Positions 16,410 to 24,198 of a DNA stretch of 26,698 nt are shown one piece after another. Position numbers and translations under genes: made by a program. The notes under the pieces are model-generated. The model was not told the origin of the DNA. It did no database searches and saw only the letters and a program-made list of their open reading frames with translations. Within the stretch, counting starts at the first letter, position 1; each line of letters starts with the position of its first letter. The stretch is from CAZTJA01 sp964613745 (GTDB lineage Bacteria; Desulfobacterota; Desulfomonilia; Desulfomonilales; Desulfomonilaceae), in assembly GCA_964613745.1 (NCBI GenBank), contig CAZTJA010000037.1, positions 1 to 26,698 on the forward strand, in the 5' to 3' direction.

Positions 16410-17371
16410 TAGATCAACCCAACTCTTTTGCGTACATCCTGCAATGTCACCAATGCAATGTCTCTCGCTTTCTGCTCTCCTCTTTTGAGAATTGTCCTGA
16501 TGTAATCGGGATTTGAAAGCAACTCTGCTCTTTTGGTTCGGGCATCCGTAAAAAATTCCCACAGAATTCCCACAAGTTCCTTCTTAATGTTGCCGTAAGC
16601 AGCCCCGCCTTCCACATAGAGTTTATGAACGGCTTCGACCCGGTCCTGTGGAGCAAAATGTTTGTAGATTTGAAACAGGTTGCATGTTTCAGGGTTCTTC
16701 GGTTGATCCACCGGCGTCGAATCAGTCGTTATGCTCATGACTTTTTTCTTCAATGCCTTTTCGTCCAAGAAGATTTCTATTGTGTTGTCATAAGATTTGG
16801 ACATTTTTTGTCCGTCAACTCCGGGAATTACGGCCACATCATCGCTGATTTGACCTTCTGGAATGACGAATGTGTCGCCGTACATATTATTGAACTTGAA
16901 AGCTATGTCCCTTGTGACCTCGATATGTTGCTTTTGATCTTTACCCACCGGGACAACGTTCGCCTGGTAAAGCAGAATGTCTGCAGCCATTAAGACCGGG
17001 TAAGCGAAAAGGCCGTGATTTGGAGAAATTCCCTTCGCAATCTTATCTTTGTAAGAATGACATCGCTCAAGTAATCCCATCGGGGTTATACAGGTTAAAA
17101 TCCAGCATAGTTCCACTACTTCAGGAACATCTGACTGTACCCAAAACACACACCTATCCGGATCCAATCCAAGCGCAAGAAAATCGGCAGCGGCTTCCAG
17201 TGTTCCTCTTGAGAGCTTCTCACCTTCCGACACGCTCGTCATGGCATGATAATTAACGATAAACACGAAAAGCTCGCTCTTATCCATATAAGATATCATC
17301 GGCTTCATCATTCCAAGATAGTTGCCGATGTGGAGTGATCCACTGGGCTGAATTCCTGATAAAACCCTCAA
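16406..17371 (-). CDS. trpS: Tryptophanyl-tRNA synthetase
   Basis: This 321-residue class I aminoacyl-tRNA synthetase charges tRNA-Trp with tryptophan. SGIQPSGSLHIGNYLG at residues 5-20 contains the HIGN signature, and KMSKS is at 189-193 (GQKMSKSYDN). MAADILLYQANVVPVGKDQKQH is the family's tryptophan/ATP-site region in mid-protein (a shortened quotation would be MAADILLY...GKDQ). The length fits bacterial TrpS (about 330). The start codon is TTG, supported by AAGGAG seven bases upstream and by alignment of the N-terminus. It is first in the minus-strand set trpS-nth-cytochrome-like protein; its TGA overlaps the putative TTG start of nth. Confidence 0.97.
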   Translation of the reverse strand: MRVLSGIQPSGSLHIGNYLGMMKPMISYMDKSELFVFIVNYHAMTSVSEGEKLSRGTLEAAADFLALGLDPDRCVFWVQSDVPEVVELCWILTCITPMGLLERCHSYKDKIAKGISPNHGLFAYPVLMAADILLYQANVVPVGKDQKQHIEVTRDIAFKFNNMYGDTFVIPEGQISDDVAVIPGVDGQKMSKSYDNTIEIFLDEKALKKKVMSITTDSTPVDQPKNPETCNLFQIYKHFAPQDRVEAVHKLYVEGGAAYGNIKKELVGILWEFFTDARTKRAELLSNPDYIRTILKRGEQKARDIALVTLQDVRKRVGLIY

Positions 17372-17457
17372 GCTAATGCTCCTTCCAAACTGAAATCTTA
17401 ATCCCTCAGAAGATGCAGTAATTTACGATTGTGGTCAATATTGATTACGCAATAATC

Positions 17458-17486
17458 TTTTCAAACTTCTTACAAATTGAGATAAT
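17458..17486 (+). promoter_or_regulatory. Candidate promoter of the small membrane protein gene
   Basis: TTTTCA (17458-17463, four of six -35 bases) and GATAAT (17481-17486, five of six -10 bases) are spaced by 17 bp, 17 nt before the start codon at 17504. This would leave a very short 5' leader. It was found by eye. Confidence 0.3.
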
Positions 17487-17503
17487 GGTTACGGGAGATC
17501 GAT

Positions 17504-17734
17504 ATGTCATATGAATCGGAGTTGATTCGGGCACTCGTTGGACCTTTAACGGGTTTCATCCCATTTTCATTAGCGTTTTACAAAAACCGTATGGGACTGG
17601 GGTTTGCCGCTCTCATGCTGGGACTTTTTGCCGGTAAATTCGGAGGCATGTGGGCGTCTATCGGGCTCAGCGTGCTCTTTACATTGTTTTTGATCTTCAA
17701 AGTACAGCCGAAAAATCCCGAAGAAAAGGGTTGA
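17504..17734 (+). CDS. Small integral membrane protein
   Basis: This 76-residue protein is almost entirely hydrophobic, with two or three predicted membrane segments: about residues 9-26 (LVGPLTGFIPFSLAF), 30-46 (GLGFAALMLGLFAG) and 49-67 (WASIGLSVLFTLFLIF). A short polar C-terminal tail (QPKNPEEKG) follows. GGGAGA lies five bases before the ATG, which supports translation. I do not recognise a family. It is flanked upstream by trpS (divergent) and downstream, at about 96 nt, by the FAD/Rieske gene on the same strand. A short CCCC-GGTC-GGGG stem in that gap has no T-tract. No function can be assigned. Confidence 0.65.
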   Translation: MSYESELIRALVGPLTGFIPFSLAFYKNRMGLGFAALMLGLFAGKFGGMWASIGLSVLFTLFLIFKVQPKNPEEKG

Positions 17735-17830
17735 AAGTAATTACTTACCCCGGTCGGGGAGAATTGATCCAAAGCGAGTTATAATTTCTAGAATCCTTAT
17801 TGCTCTTTAGTTGAGTCGTTTAATTAGTAA

Positions 17831-19363
17831 ATGGGGGATCACATGACCAGAAGAGTCGAATTGCCGGGCAAAGCCGAATCCTATTGGCTTGCATCTTATC
17901 CATCCAAAACTTTTGAAACATTCGCGACGGGCTCCGTGATGGACGTAGCAGTCATTGGAGCAGGTATCGTCGGAATAACCACTGCTTTACTGCTTGCCCG
18001 AGAAGGCAAGAAGGTTGCTCTTATTGAAGGGAGAAAAGTATTGAGTGGAGTAACCGGCCACACCACGGCTAAAGTTACGTCACTTCACACGCTTATCTAC
18101 GATCATTTGATAAACAAGTTTGGAATGGATGAAGCGAAGTTATACGCTGATGCCAACGAGACGGCGATTAAGCAGATTGCATTAATGGTAAATGATTACA
18201 ACATCGAGTGTGATTTTTTCCGTAAACCATTTTACACCTTCGCAGAATCCTCAGAAACGCTCGACTCCGTAAAGAAGGAAGTAGAAGCGGCTCGAAAGCT
18301 GGGTTTGCCCGCGTCATTCCAACAAGAAGTTCCTTTGCCTCTCAAATCCACAGGTGCCGTCAAATTTGACAATCAGATTCAATTCCACCCGACAAAATAC
18401 TTGGCGGGACTACTTGTTGAAGCCCAAAAACTCGGCGTATCAATTTTTGAAAACACTATGGCGACGGATGTTGAAGATGGTGAGCCATGCGTGATTACCA
18501 CAAATCACGGTGATCTCAGGGCCAGGGACGTAGTAGTCGCCACTCATTTCCCCTTCTACGACAAACCCGGATTCTTTTTCGCTAGGCTTGAAGTAATGAG
18601 GTCGTACGTTCTCGCCGTCAGAATAGGACGGAAATTTCCAGAAGGGATGTTCATCAGTGCCGAAAGCAACGGTAAATCTTTTCGGGCTCAGGGAGATGAA
18701 GGCGGTGAGTTGATTATAATCGGTGGAGAAGATCACAAGACCGGACATGAAGACGACACCATCCACCGTTATGGCCAATTGGAAAAATACGTCCGCTCAG
18801 TTTTCGATGTACAGTCTATCGATTACCACTGGTCGACACAGGATAATTCGACTTTTGATCAAGTACCATTCATCGGCAAAATTAGTTCCGGCAGTGATCA
18901 TCTCTACACTGCAACAGGTTTCGGGCAATGGGGTATGACGAGCGGTACATTATCGGGCATGCTCATCACGGATCTCATTATGGGCAGGAGAAATCCCTGG
19001 TCCGATGTCTTTTCTCCCGCCCGGATAAAGGCCACCGGAACCGGAAGCTTTTTAGCTCAGCAATTCGATGTTGCCAAAGACTTTGTCATGGGACGGTTTG
19101 GATCAAAGCCCAAGAGAAATGCTGATTCGCTTTCCGTGGACGAAGGTGCAATTATCGACATGAACGGTGAAAACGTAGCAGCGTACAAAGATGAGATGGG
19201 AAAGACTTTCAAGCTTGATCCCACATGCAAGCATATGGGTTGCCCGGTCAACTGGAACAATGCGGAAAGATCATGGGACTGCCCGTGCCATGGTTCTCGT
19301 TACCATTACAACGGCAAAGTAATTCATGGACCGGCAGTAGAAGACCTGGATCAGAAGAAATAA
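17831..19363 (+). CDS. FAD-dependent oxidoreductase with C-terminal Rieske domain
   Basis: This 510-residue two-domain protein begins with a DAO-type FAD-binding fold: dinucleotide loop VIGAGIVG at 41-48, then the acidic strand end ALIEG. It ends with a Rieske [2Fe-2S] domain. Box I is CKHMGC (466-471) and box II is CPCHGS (484-489). The expected cluster ligands are Cys466, His468, Cys484 and His487, with Cys471 and Cys486 able to form the disulfide. The layout and length match Bacillus YhfW-type proteins. No signal peptide is visible, so it is probably cytoplasmic. The substrate is unknown. The first ATG (17831) has no ribosome-binding site; an ATG at 17843 follows GGGGGAT and may be the true start. 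The gene lies near an FMN-binding protein and two palindromic repeats. Confidence 0.9.
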   Translation: MGDHMTRRVELPGKAESYWLASYPSKTFETFATGSVMDVAVIGAGIVGITTALLLAREGKKVALIEGRKVLSGVTGHTTAKVTSLHTLIYDHLINKFGMDEAKLYADANETAIKQIALMVNDYNIECDFFRKPFYTFAESSETLDSVKKEVEAARKLGLPASFQQEVPLPLKSTGAVKFDNQIQFHPTKYLAGLLVEAQKLGVSIFENTMATDVEDGEPCVITTNHGDLRARDVVVATHFPFYDKPGFFFARLEVMRSYVLAVRIGRKFPEGMFISAESNGKSFRAQGDEGGELIIIGGEDHKTGHEDDTIHRYGQLEKYVRSVFDVQSIDYHWSTQDNSTFDQVPFIGKISSGSDHLYTATGFGQWGMTSGTLSGMLITDLIMGRRNPWSDVFSPARIKATGTGSFLAQQFDVAKDFVMGRFGSKPKRNADSLSVDEGAIIDMNGENVAAYKDEMGKTFKLDPTCKHMGCPVNWNNAERSWDCPCHGSRYHYNGKVIHGPAVEDLDQKK

Positions 19364-19390
19364 AGTAGGGCCGGCTAAAAACCTTTAAAC

Positions 19391-19425
19391 AGCCGGAATT
19401 CAGGTTATACCGTAAGATTCCGGCT
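19391..19425. repeat. Palindromic repeat, copy 1 (35 bp)
   Basis: The ends AGCCGGAAT and ATTCCGGCT are perfect 9-bp inverted arms around TCAGGTTATACCGTAAG. The middle can form a small inner stem GGT-TAT-ACC. It lies 27 nt after the Rieske gene stop. An extra half-site CCGGCT at 19371-19376 can pair with the AGCCGG of this copy as an alternative stem. It differs from copy 2 only by two extra T's. REP-like; it may also act as a bidirectional terminator. Confidence 0.8.
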
Positions 19426-19597
19426 AAGACCCAACTTCTCCAGAACATAGTTTACCTGTTCAAAAGCGTCTCGTTTAAGACACTACCGGGGGGTCTTTCA
19501 GGAAGGGAATGCCTTGAATGCAGTTTAAGAAAGCCTCCCAGGTTTTTTGCTGTAATTCGTCTTCACTGAATTTCACTTTATTGCCCATTTTCACCAT
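19405..19597 (-). pseudogene. Frameshifted small gene between the palindromes
   Basis: From ATG at 19595-19597 a 40-codon frame reads MVKMGNKVKFSEDELQQKTW, then EAFLNCIQGIPFLKDPPVVS, then TAA (19475-19477). Skipping one base at that stop opens a second protein-like stretch, KRDAFEQVNYVLEKLGLSRN, ending LTV at TAA (19405-19407). Joined, they give about 63 residues of charged, amphipathic sequence with good codon character. This suggests one small gene broken by a +1 shift, either a true pseudogene, a sequencing error or a programmed shift. The last codons lie inside palindrome copy 1, so the original C-terminus may have been replaced by the repeat. There is no Shine-Dalgarno sequence, but a good promoter lies just upstream. 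I do not recognise the family. The intact 40-residue frame could also be the real product. Confidence 0.35.
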
Positions 19598-19609
19598 TCG
19601 GTGAAAAAT

Positions 19610-19638
19610 ATTATTACAGCAGTTTTACGTCATGTCCA
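19610..19638 (-). promoter_or_regulatory. Promoter for the small broken gene
   Basis: On the minus strand, TGGACA (19633-19638, five of six -35 bases) and AATAAT (19610-19615, five of six -10 bases) are spaced by exactly 17 bp. Initiation would fall near 19603, only about six bases before the ATG at 19597, which implies a nearly leaderless mRNA or use of the second ATG at 19588. A perfect hairpin TTTTCACC/GGTGAAAA (19588-19607) covers the same start region. Confidence 0.4.
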
Positions 19639-19690
19639 ATAATTTCAGACTTGAACCAGCTACACCTGTCTCTTCGCGCGTGACCATATG

Positions 19691-19723
19691 AGCCGGAATT
19701 CAGGATACCGTAAGATTCCGGCT
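19691..19723. repeat. Palindromic repeat, copy 2 (33 bp)
   Basis: This has the same 9-bp arms, AGCCGGAAT / ATTCCGGCT, as copy 1, around TCAGGATACCGTAAG. It starts exactly 300 bp after copy 1 in the same orientation. The only difference is loss of two T's in the centre, which still leaves a GG-ATA-CC inner stem. It sits 53 bp past the end of the FMN-binding protein gene. The rest of the 413-bp gap between the two convergent genes holds the broken small gene and its promoter. Confidence 0.8.
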
Positions 19724-19776
19724 TTATCAGGTTCAAAAGAGTACCAATATTCAGGTCCAAAAGCTAAATCACAGAA

Positions 19777-20163
19777 TCAAAGCTGTTCAAGTATTTCGTC
19801 CACTTTAATGACGAGTACTCCTCTTGCCCACGGAAATTTCGTCTTTGCAAATTCGGCTAATTCACCCGAAGTAAGAACCTCACCCGTTCCTCGTACTAGA
19901 CAGCCCTTTCCGGGCCCGTTCGCACCATTCACTTTCCTAGTGCCGGCAAGTAATTCAATTTTATTGTTTTTTTTCAGGTTTTCTTCGGTCTTATGATAAT
20001 ATCCGGCGGGTATGAGGATAGTACCATCGTCTCGGATGCCCAATGATTTGATGTATGCGCCCCAAGTGCCGACGAGATGAGCTCCGTCAACCCCGGTAGT
20101 GGCAATCGCGACCCATTGGGCATTGTCGATAACTTCCCTACAAATACCTTCAACTTTTGCCAT
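19777..20163 (-). CDS. FMN-binding split-barrel protein
   Basis: This 128-residue protein of the pyridoxamine-phosphate-oxidase-like flavin-binding fold strongly resembles, from memory, the small FMN-binding protein of Desulfovibrio vulgaris (about 122 residues). Shared blocks include VAIATTGVDGAHLVGTW (18-34), ILIPAGYYHKTEENL (49-63), GTRKVNGANGPGKGCLVRG (74-92) and KFPWARGVLVI (109-119). It is probably a cytoplasmic homodimer binding FMN and taking part in electron transfer; its partner is unknown. I chose the ATG at 20163 because AGGAGG lies five bases upstream and the N-terminus then matches the family. The frame is open further upstream to 20289, but that part has no homology and low coding character. 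It converges on the FAD/Rieske gene. Confidence 0.9.
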   Translation of the reverse strand: MAKVEGICREVIDNAQWVAIATTGVDGAHLVGTWGAYIKSLGIRDDGTILIPAGYYHKTEENLKKNNKIELLAGTRKVNGANGPGKGCLVRGTGEVLTSGELAEFAKTKFPWARGVLVIKVDEILEQL

Positions 20164-20349
20164 AGTGCCTCCTTCAGACCAGTGGTTCGATTTGCGTTTA
20201 TGAACTGAACGTAAACTTCCCACAACGATATGGCCGAGTTCCTGAAAGTCAACGATCCGGAGGAAATATGGTGTAAGATGGACTTGCACCGGCTTAGATT
20301 CAAAAATCCTACCGCATTTGAGTACATATCATGAGGGCAAAACTGGAGA

Positions 20350-20416
20350 GATCAAACGGCCAAAAAATCAGTAACCAAGTGTTTGATCGCACTGAGCTAA
20401 GACCGCTTCTAGCGGT
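20350..20416. promoter_or_regulatory. Two inverted repeats in the gap before the TPP-enzyme gene
   Basis: The 489-bp gap 20164-20652 separates divergent genes and holds no convincing gene. Within it, GATCAAAC (20350-20357) is mirrored by GTTTGATC (20381-20388). Fourteen bases on, ACCGCT-TCT-AGCGGT (20402-20416) forms a perfect 6-bp hairpin. These could be operator half-sites for control of the TPP-enzyme/amidohydrolase operon or parts of a leader RNA. No clear promoter boxes were found. The remainder of the gap shows nothing recognisable. Confidence 0.3.
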
Positions 20417-20652
20417 GAAAATCAGCAACATTGTTTCTTTGTCACTTCCTCTTTGACCATATCACCGAGCTGTGTTCGGATAGAAAGACCGTTCGTGGTT
20501 CACATCAACTCTAAACAGCCCCAAGGGCCTCTTTTTCAGCACAACATTTCGATTGTAGTATACGTGCCGAGCTTTTGGGTTCACAAGGTGACCGTTTGGC
20601 TAGGTCCGAACCAATGAAGTTTTAGGCGCGACTTATAATTCCGGAGGAAAGA

Positions 20653-22254
20653 ATGAACGGAGCACAAGCATTGTTCAAAGCACTCATTGATGCCGGTTTG
20701 GACACCTGTTTCGCCAATCCGGGCACGTCTGAGATGCAGCTCGTTTACCAGATCGGGCTAACCGAAAGAGTCAGGGCTGTTCTGTGTCTCCAGGAGAATA
20801 CCGTCACCGGAGCTGCCGACGGATACGCTCGCATGGCCGCAAAACCCGCTTTTACGCTCCTGCATGTGGGTAGTGGGTTCGCGAATGGGATTGCCAATCT
20901 TCATAATGCCGGGCGAGCCAACACGATGATGGTGAATGTTGTGGGGGCAAACGCAACGTTCCATCAGCCAAGGTTTCCCGAACATGAACTCATCAACGGC
21001 AAAATCCTCGACTTGGCACGTGCTGTTTCTCATTGGGCTCATGAAGCCAAGTCGCCAAGTGACCTGGCTGTTCTCGGAGCACTGGCTTCCCGGTACGCGC
21101 GGGTAGGCTCCGGCAAAATTTGCACGATCATAGCTCCCACGGACTGCCACTGGGGTCCGGCTGTAGCTCCACCGGAAAGGTGCGGACCAATAGAGAATCC
21201 CACAGTGCCGGAGCAGACCATCAAGGAAGTTGCGGCAGTGATTTCAAACGGTAAAAAGACGGGTATCTTGCTGGGCAGTCATCTGCTGTGCGGAGCAGGG
21301 TTGGAGTTGGCGGGGCGAGTAGCCGAAAAGACAGGGGCCACTTTGTTGGGTGAGACTTTTCCCTCCCGCTTCTCTCGGGGAGAAGGTCGGGTTCCCGTAC
21401 AATTGATTCCATACATTCTGGAAACGGCCGTCAAGGATCTTTCCACGTACGAGCAAATTGTCCTGGCCGGCGCCTCGTTGCCCGTTGCTACCTTCGCATA
21501 CGAGGGCAAACCGGTCGTCAAGATTCCGGAATCCTGCCAAGTCATAACTTTGGCGACCGTGGAGCACAACTTGTTGGATGCTTTAGATAATCTAGCCAAA
21601 GCAGTTAATGCGCCCTCTCAGCCAACAGTCCGTCAGAATGCATCACGATTCTCCGCGCCTGAGGGCATTCTTAACGCAGAAGCAATTGGAAAAACCCTCT
21701 GCTTGTTGATGCCGGAGAATGCAATCCTGGTGGATGAAGGGGCTACCAACGCAGGCACAATCTTCCACCTCACGGAAGGAGCACGATCGCACGATTATCT
21801 CAATGCAACGTGCGGCGGTGCCATCGGCGGCGGACTCCCCCTTGCATTGGGGGCATCCATCGCCTGCCCGGAGCGAAAGGTCGTCGTACTTCAAGGGGAC
21901 GGAAGTGGAATGTACACCGTTCAAGCCCTCTGGTCGATGGCACGGGAGAATGCAGATGTTGTTGTCGTCGTACTCAAGAATGACGATTATGCCATTCTGG
22001 AAGTCGAGTTGGCGCGCGTTCGTGATGGAGACGCCAACGCTAAAATGCAGTCTGTAATGAATCTTAACAATCCTACGCTCGACTGGATCAAGATCGCAGA
22101 AGGCCATGGTGTTCCGGCCGTCCGTGCAGAAACGGCTGAGGACTTTTACAAGCATTTCGAAGCGGCCCTGGGCAGCAAAGGACCCCATTTGATAGAGGCT
22201 CAGGTTGTGCAAGACATTCGATCGATGATTGAGCTTGTGCGCAAGTCGATGTAA
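20653..22254 (+). CDS. Thiamine diphosphate enzyme (acetolactate synthase / benzoylformate decarboxylase-like)
   Basis: This 533-residue protein has the three-domain ThDP-enzyme layout. The N-terminal pyrimidine-binding domain has NPGTSEMQ and the catalytic glutamate E48 in LCLQENTVTGAADGYARM. The middle domain is Rossmann-like (about 190-320). The C-terminal PP-binding domain has GDGSGMYT from residue 415, then LKNDDYAI, the usual 'GDG-(x)n-N' Mg-ThDP motif (with Asp in the second half of the usual NN pair). Such proteins are often labelled acetolactate synthase large subunit, but none of the isoleucine/valine pathway genes are nearby. A 2-oxo-acid decarboxylase or carboligase is as likely. 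CGGAGGAAAG precedes the ATG. It is followed after 27 nt by an amidohydrolase gene, with which it forms an operon. By eye this pair is more GC-rich than its neighbours, possibly a sign of transfer. Confidence 0.88.
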   Translation: MNGAQALFKALIDAGLDTCFANPGTSEMQLVYQIGLTERVRAVLCLQENTVTGAADGYARMAAKPAFTLLHVGSGFANGIANLHNAGRANTMMVNVVGANATFHQPRFPEHELINGKILDLARAVSHWAHEAKSPSDLAVLGALASRYARVGSGKICTIIAPTDCHWGPAVAPPERCGPIENPTVPEQTIKEVAAVISNGKKTGILLGSHLLCGAGLELAGRVAEKTGATLLGETFPSRFSRGEGRVPVQLIPYILETAVKDLSTYEQIVLAGASLPVATFAYEGKPVVKIPESCQVITLATVEHNLLDALDNLAKAVNAPSQPTVRQNASRFSAPEGILNAEAIGKTLCLLMPENAILVDEGATNAGTIFHLTEGARSHDYLNATCGGAIGGGLPLALGASIACPERKVVVLQGDGSGMYTVQALWSMARENADVVVVVLKNDDYAILEVELARVRDGDANAKMQSVMNLNNPTLDWIKIAEGHGVPAVRAETAEDFYKHFEAALGSKGPHLIEAQVVQDIRSMIELVRKSM

Positions 22255-22281
22255 CGGCGAGTTGAGAAAGGAAAACAGAAC

Positions 22282-24039
22282 ATGAACAACAGGAGAAACG
22301 AGATCAGTAGGCGCAGGTTTCTGAAAGCTACTTCATTGGCGGCCACCGGGGGTCTGTTGTTGGGATCGAACGCACTTTCATGGGCTGCCGCAAACGAAAC
22401 TGCTCCGGACGCGATCTATTTTAACGGCAAAATTGTAACGCTTGATGCCGCCGGCTCTACTGTGGGCGGCGTAGCCTGCAAAGACGGTAAAATTCTTGCC
22501 GTCGGCGCGGCCGACGAAATAAAGAAGCTTGCCGGTTCATCCACCCAGATGATCGATCTTGGCGGTAAGACCGTTGTGCCGGGATTGGTCGACGGTCATT
22601 GCCATCCAATGGAAACAATCTACCTGAAGGAAGATTGGGTAGATTGCCGATACCCCGGCACCCGGTCGGTCAAGCAAGCCCTGGAAAACATAGCCGAGTG
22701 GGCTAAGAAGACCCCGAAGGGGGCGTGGATCTACGTCGCCTGTGTTTCGGCGACGGAGAACAAGTTTCTCGAAAAGCGACTCCCAAGCAAGGCTGAGCTG
22801 GATGTCGTGGCCCCTGATAATCCCGTGCTACTTGCCAATGGCGCTCATCAGGCGGTAGTGAATTCTCAGGCTTTGCGGATGGTAGGCATCAAGAAGGGTA
22901 TGGGCAAGCTCCCTCATGGCGGAACGGTAATACTCGACAAAGATGGTGAACCAACGGGATCATTGGAAGATGTACAGGCAGATATTCCGACCAATCCAAG
23001 TCTTGCCGAATTGGAACACTACTACACTAAGGGAATTCAGGAGTTTTGGAACCAGCACGGCTTCACGTCGTTGCTCGCTATAACACCGGCGGCCGCACTT
23101 CCCGTTTTGCAGAAAGTAGCTGAATCAGGCATTAAGCCAACTATTCGCTACACCACCTCAGTTTGGACATCCTCCAATGGAGCCGACATGCCGGATGATC
23201 TGAGTAAATTCCATATGCCGAAAGGAGCGGACCCGGCTTGGTACCGATTCGGAGGGATCAAGGCTTGGGTTGATGGTGAAAATGATGCTCGGACGGGTTA
23301 CACGTGCGACCCATATGTCGGGCACTTCGAGAGCGATGCTCCCGGTGGCCACGGTACTCTCGTTACTCCTCAGCGGGAAGCCAATCGTTTTGCCGCTCTT
23401 GCCGACAACGCCGGTGTCATGTGCATGCTCCATTGTTCCGGGGATAAAGCTGTCACTATTGGACTCAACGCCTACGACGAATTGATCAAATCCGGACAAC
23501 CAAAGGCAATCATACGTATCGAACACTTCGGGATGTTTCAGCTCACTGATCCTCAGTTAAAGCGGGCCAAGGAGATGAAGAAGAATGGCTTTCATGTGTC
23601 TACACAGCCGGTTTGGCTATTGGAGTTGGTCAAAGCGGACTATGAGAACATGGGTGCCAAGCGGGCAAGCACCGGTTTTCAGTTCCGCTCCCTGATTGAC
23701 GCCGGGCTAGAGCCTACCGCCAGTACTGATATGACCGGGATATATCTTGGAAACATCAACCCATTCGAAGCTATGTATGCCATGGTCAACCGTGAATCGG
23801 ACAGGGGACTCTTCATGCCTGATCAGGCCATATCGGTCACTGAAGCGCTTAAAATGTGGACCATATGGGCCGCCAAGTCCATAGGAGAGGACAATGTGAA
23901 AGGATCCATTGAGCCGGGCAAATTCGCGGATATGACAGTGCTCTCGGATGACATATTTACGATCCCGAAGAATAACCTGAAGGATGTCAAAGCTTCCAAA
24001 ACCATCGTAGACGGCAAGATCGTATACGAAGCGAAGTAG
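22282..24039 (+). CDS. Tat-exported amidohydrolase (YtcJ/amidohydrolase-3 type)
   Basis: This 585-residue metal-dependent hydrolase begins with a twin-arginine signal (SRRRFLK at 9-15, hydrophobic stretch to about 34, probable cleavage after ALSWAA). The mature protein starts with the small beta-sandwich typical of the family (AIYFNGKIVTLD), then VPGLVDGHCHPME with the metal-binding HxH at 106/108. LHCSGDKAV and IRIEHFGM provide further His ligands, and STDMTG the catalytic Asp region. The end (KGSIEPGKFADMTVLSDD) closes the sandwich. It most resembles YtcJ and N-substituted formamide deformylase-type enzymes, which hydrolyse amides or related bonds; the substrate is unknown. It is secreted to the periplasm while its operon partner, the ThDP enzyme, is cytosolic. 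AAAGGAAA precedes the ATG. Confidence 0.9.
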   Translation: MNNRRNEISRRRFLKATSLAATGGLLLGSNALSWAAANETAPDAIYFNGKIVTLDAAGSTVGGVACKDGKILAVGAADEIKKLAGSSTQMIDLGGKTVVPGLVDGHCHPMETIYLKEDWVDCRYPGTRSVKQALENIAEWAKKTPKGAWIYVACVSATENKFLEKRLPSKAELDVVAPDNPVLLANGAHQAVVNSQALRMVGIKKGMGKLPHGGTVILDKDGEPTGSLEDVQADIPTNPSLAELEHYYTKGIQEFWNQHGFTSLLAITPAAALPVLQKVAESGIKPTIRYTTSVWTSSNGADMPDDLSKFHMPKGADPAWYRFGGIKAWVDGENDARTGYTCDPYVGHFESDAPGGHGTLVTPQREANRFAALADNAGVMCMLHCSGDKAVTIGLNAYDELIKSGQPKAIIRIEHFGMFQLTDPQLKRAKEMKKNGFHVSTQPVWLLELVKADYENMGAKRASTGFQFRSLIDAGLEPTASTDMTGIYLGNINPFEAMYAMVNRESDRGLFMPDQAISVTEALKMWTIWAAKSIGEDNVKGSIEPGKFADMTVLSDDIFTIPKNNLKDVKASKTIVDGKIVYEAK

Positions 24040-24135
24040 TGCGACAAATGTCTTGAACGAAATCCAAAGCAGGGTTGATGTATGCCGGTCCGGATTGGAT
24101 ATTCATCGACTCTGACTGCGGCTTTCTTTTGCTAA

Positions 24136-24172
24136 CCCAAAACCCTCTTCGGTTGCTCTTTGGGTATTTCTA
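24136..24172 (+). terminator. Weak terminator after the amidohydrolase gene
   Basis: CCCAAA (24136-24141) pairs with TTTGGG (24159-24164), enclosing a smaller ACC/GGT stem, followed by TATTTCT. It is about 97 nt after the amidohydrolase stop and close to the end of the convergent response-regulator gene. The stem is AT-rich and the call is tentative. Confidence 0.3.
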
Positions 24173-24198
24173 CCGATTCGCGAACAGCAATCCAGCAG

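Noticed and set aside
16410..16562. N-terminal extension of nth up to the ATG at 16562
   Set aside because: It lies entirely within trpS in another frame and does not resemble endonuclease III.
17748..17759. CCCC-GGTC-GGGG stem after the small membrane protein gene
   Set aside because: The stem is only 4 bp and no T-tract follows, so it is too weak to call a terminator.
20164..20289. N-terminal extension of the FMN-binding protein to the ATG at 20289
   Set aside because: AGGAGG and family alignment support the start at 20163; the extension shows no homology.
20331..20456. 41-codon plus-strand frame (MRAKLERSNGQKISN...)
   Set aside because: It has no ribosome-binding site and contains both inverted repeats of the gap. 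More likely non-coding.
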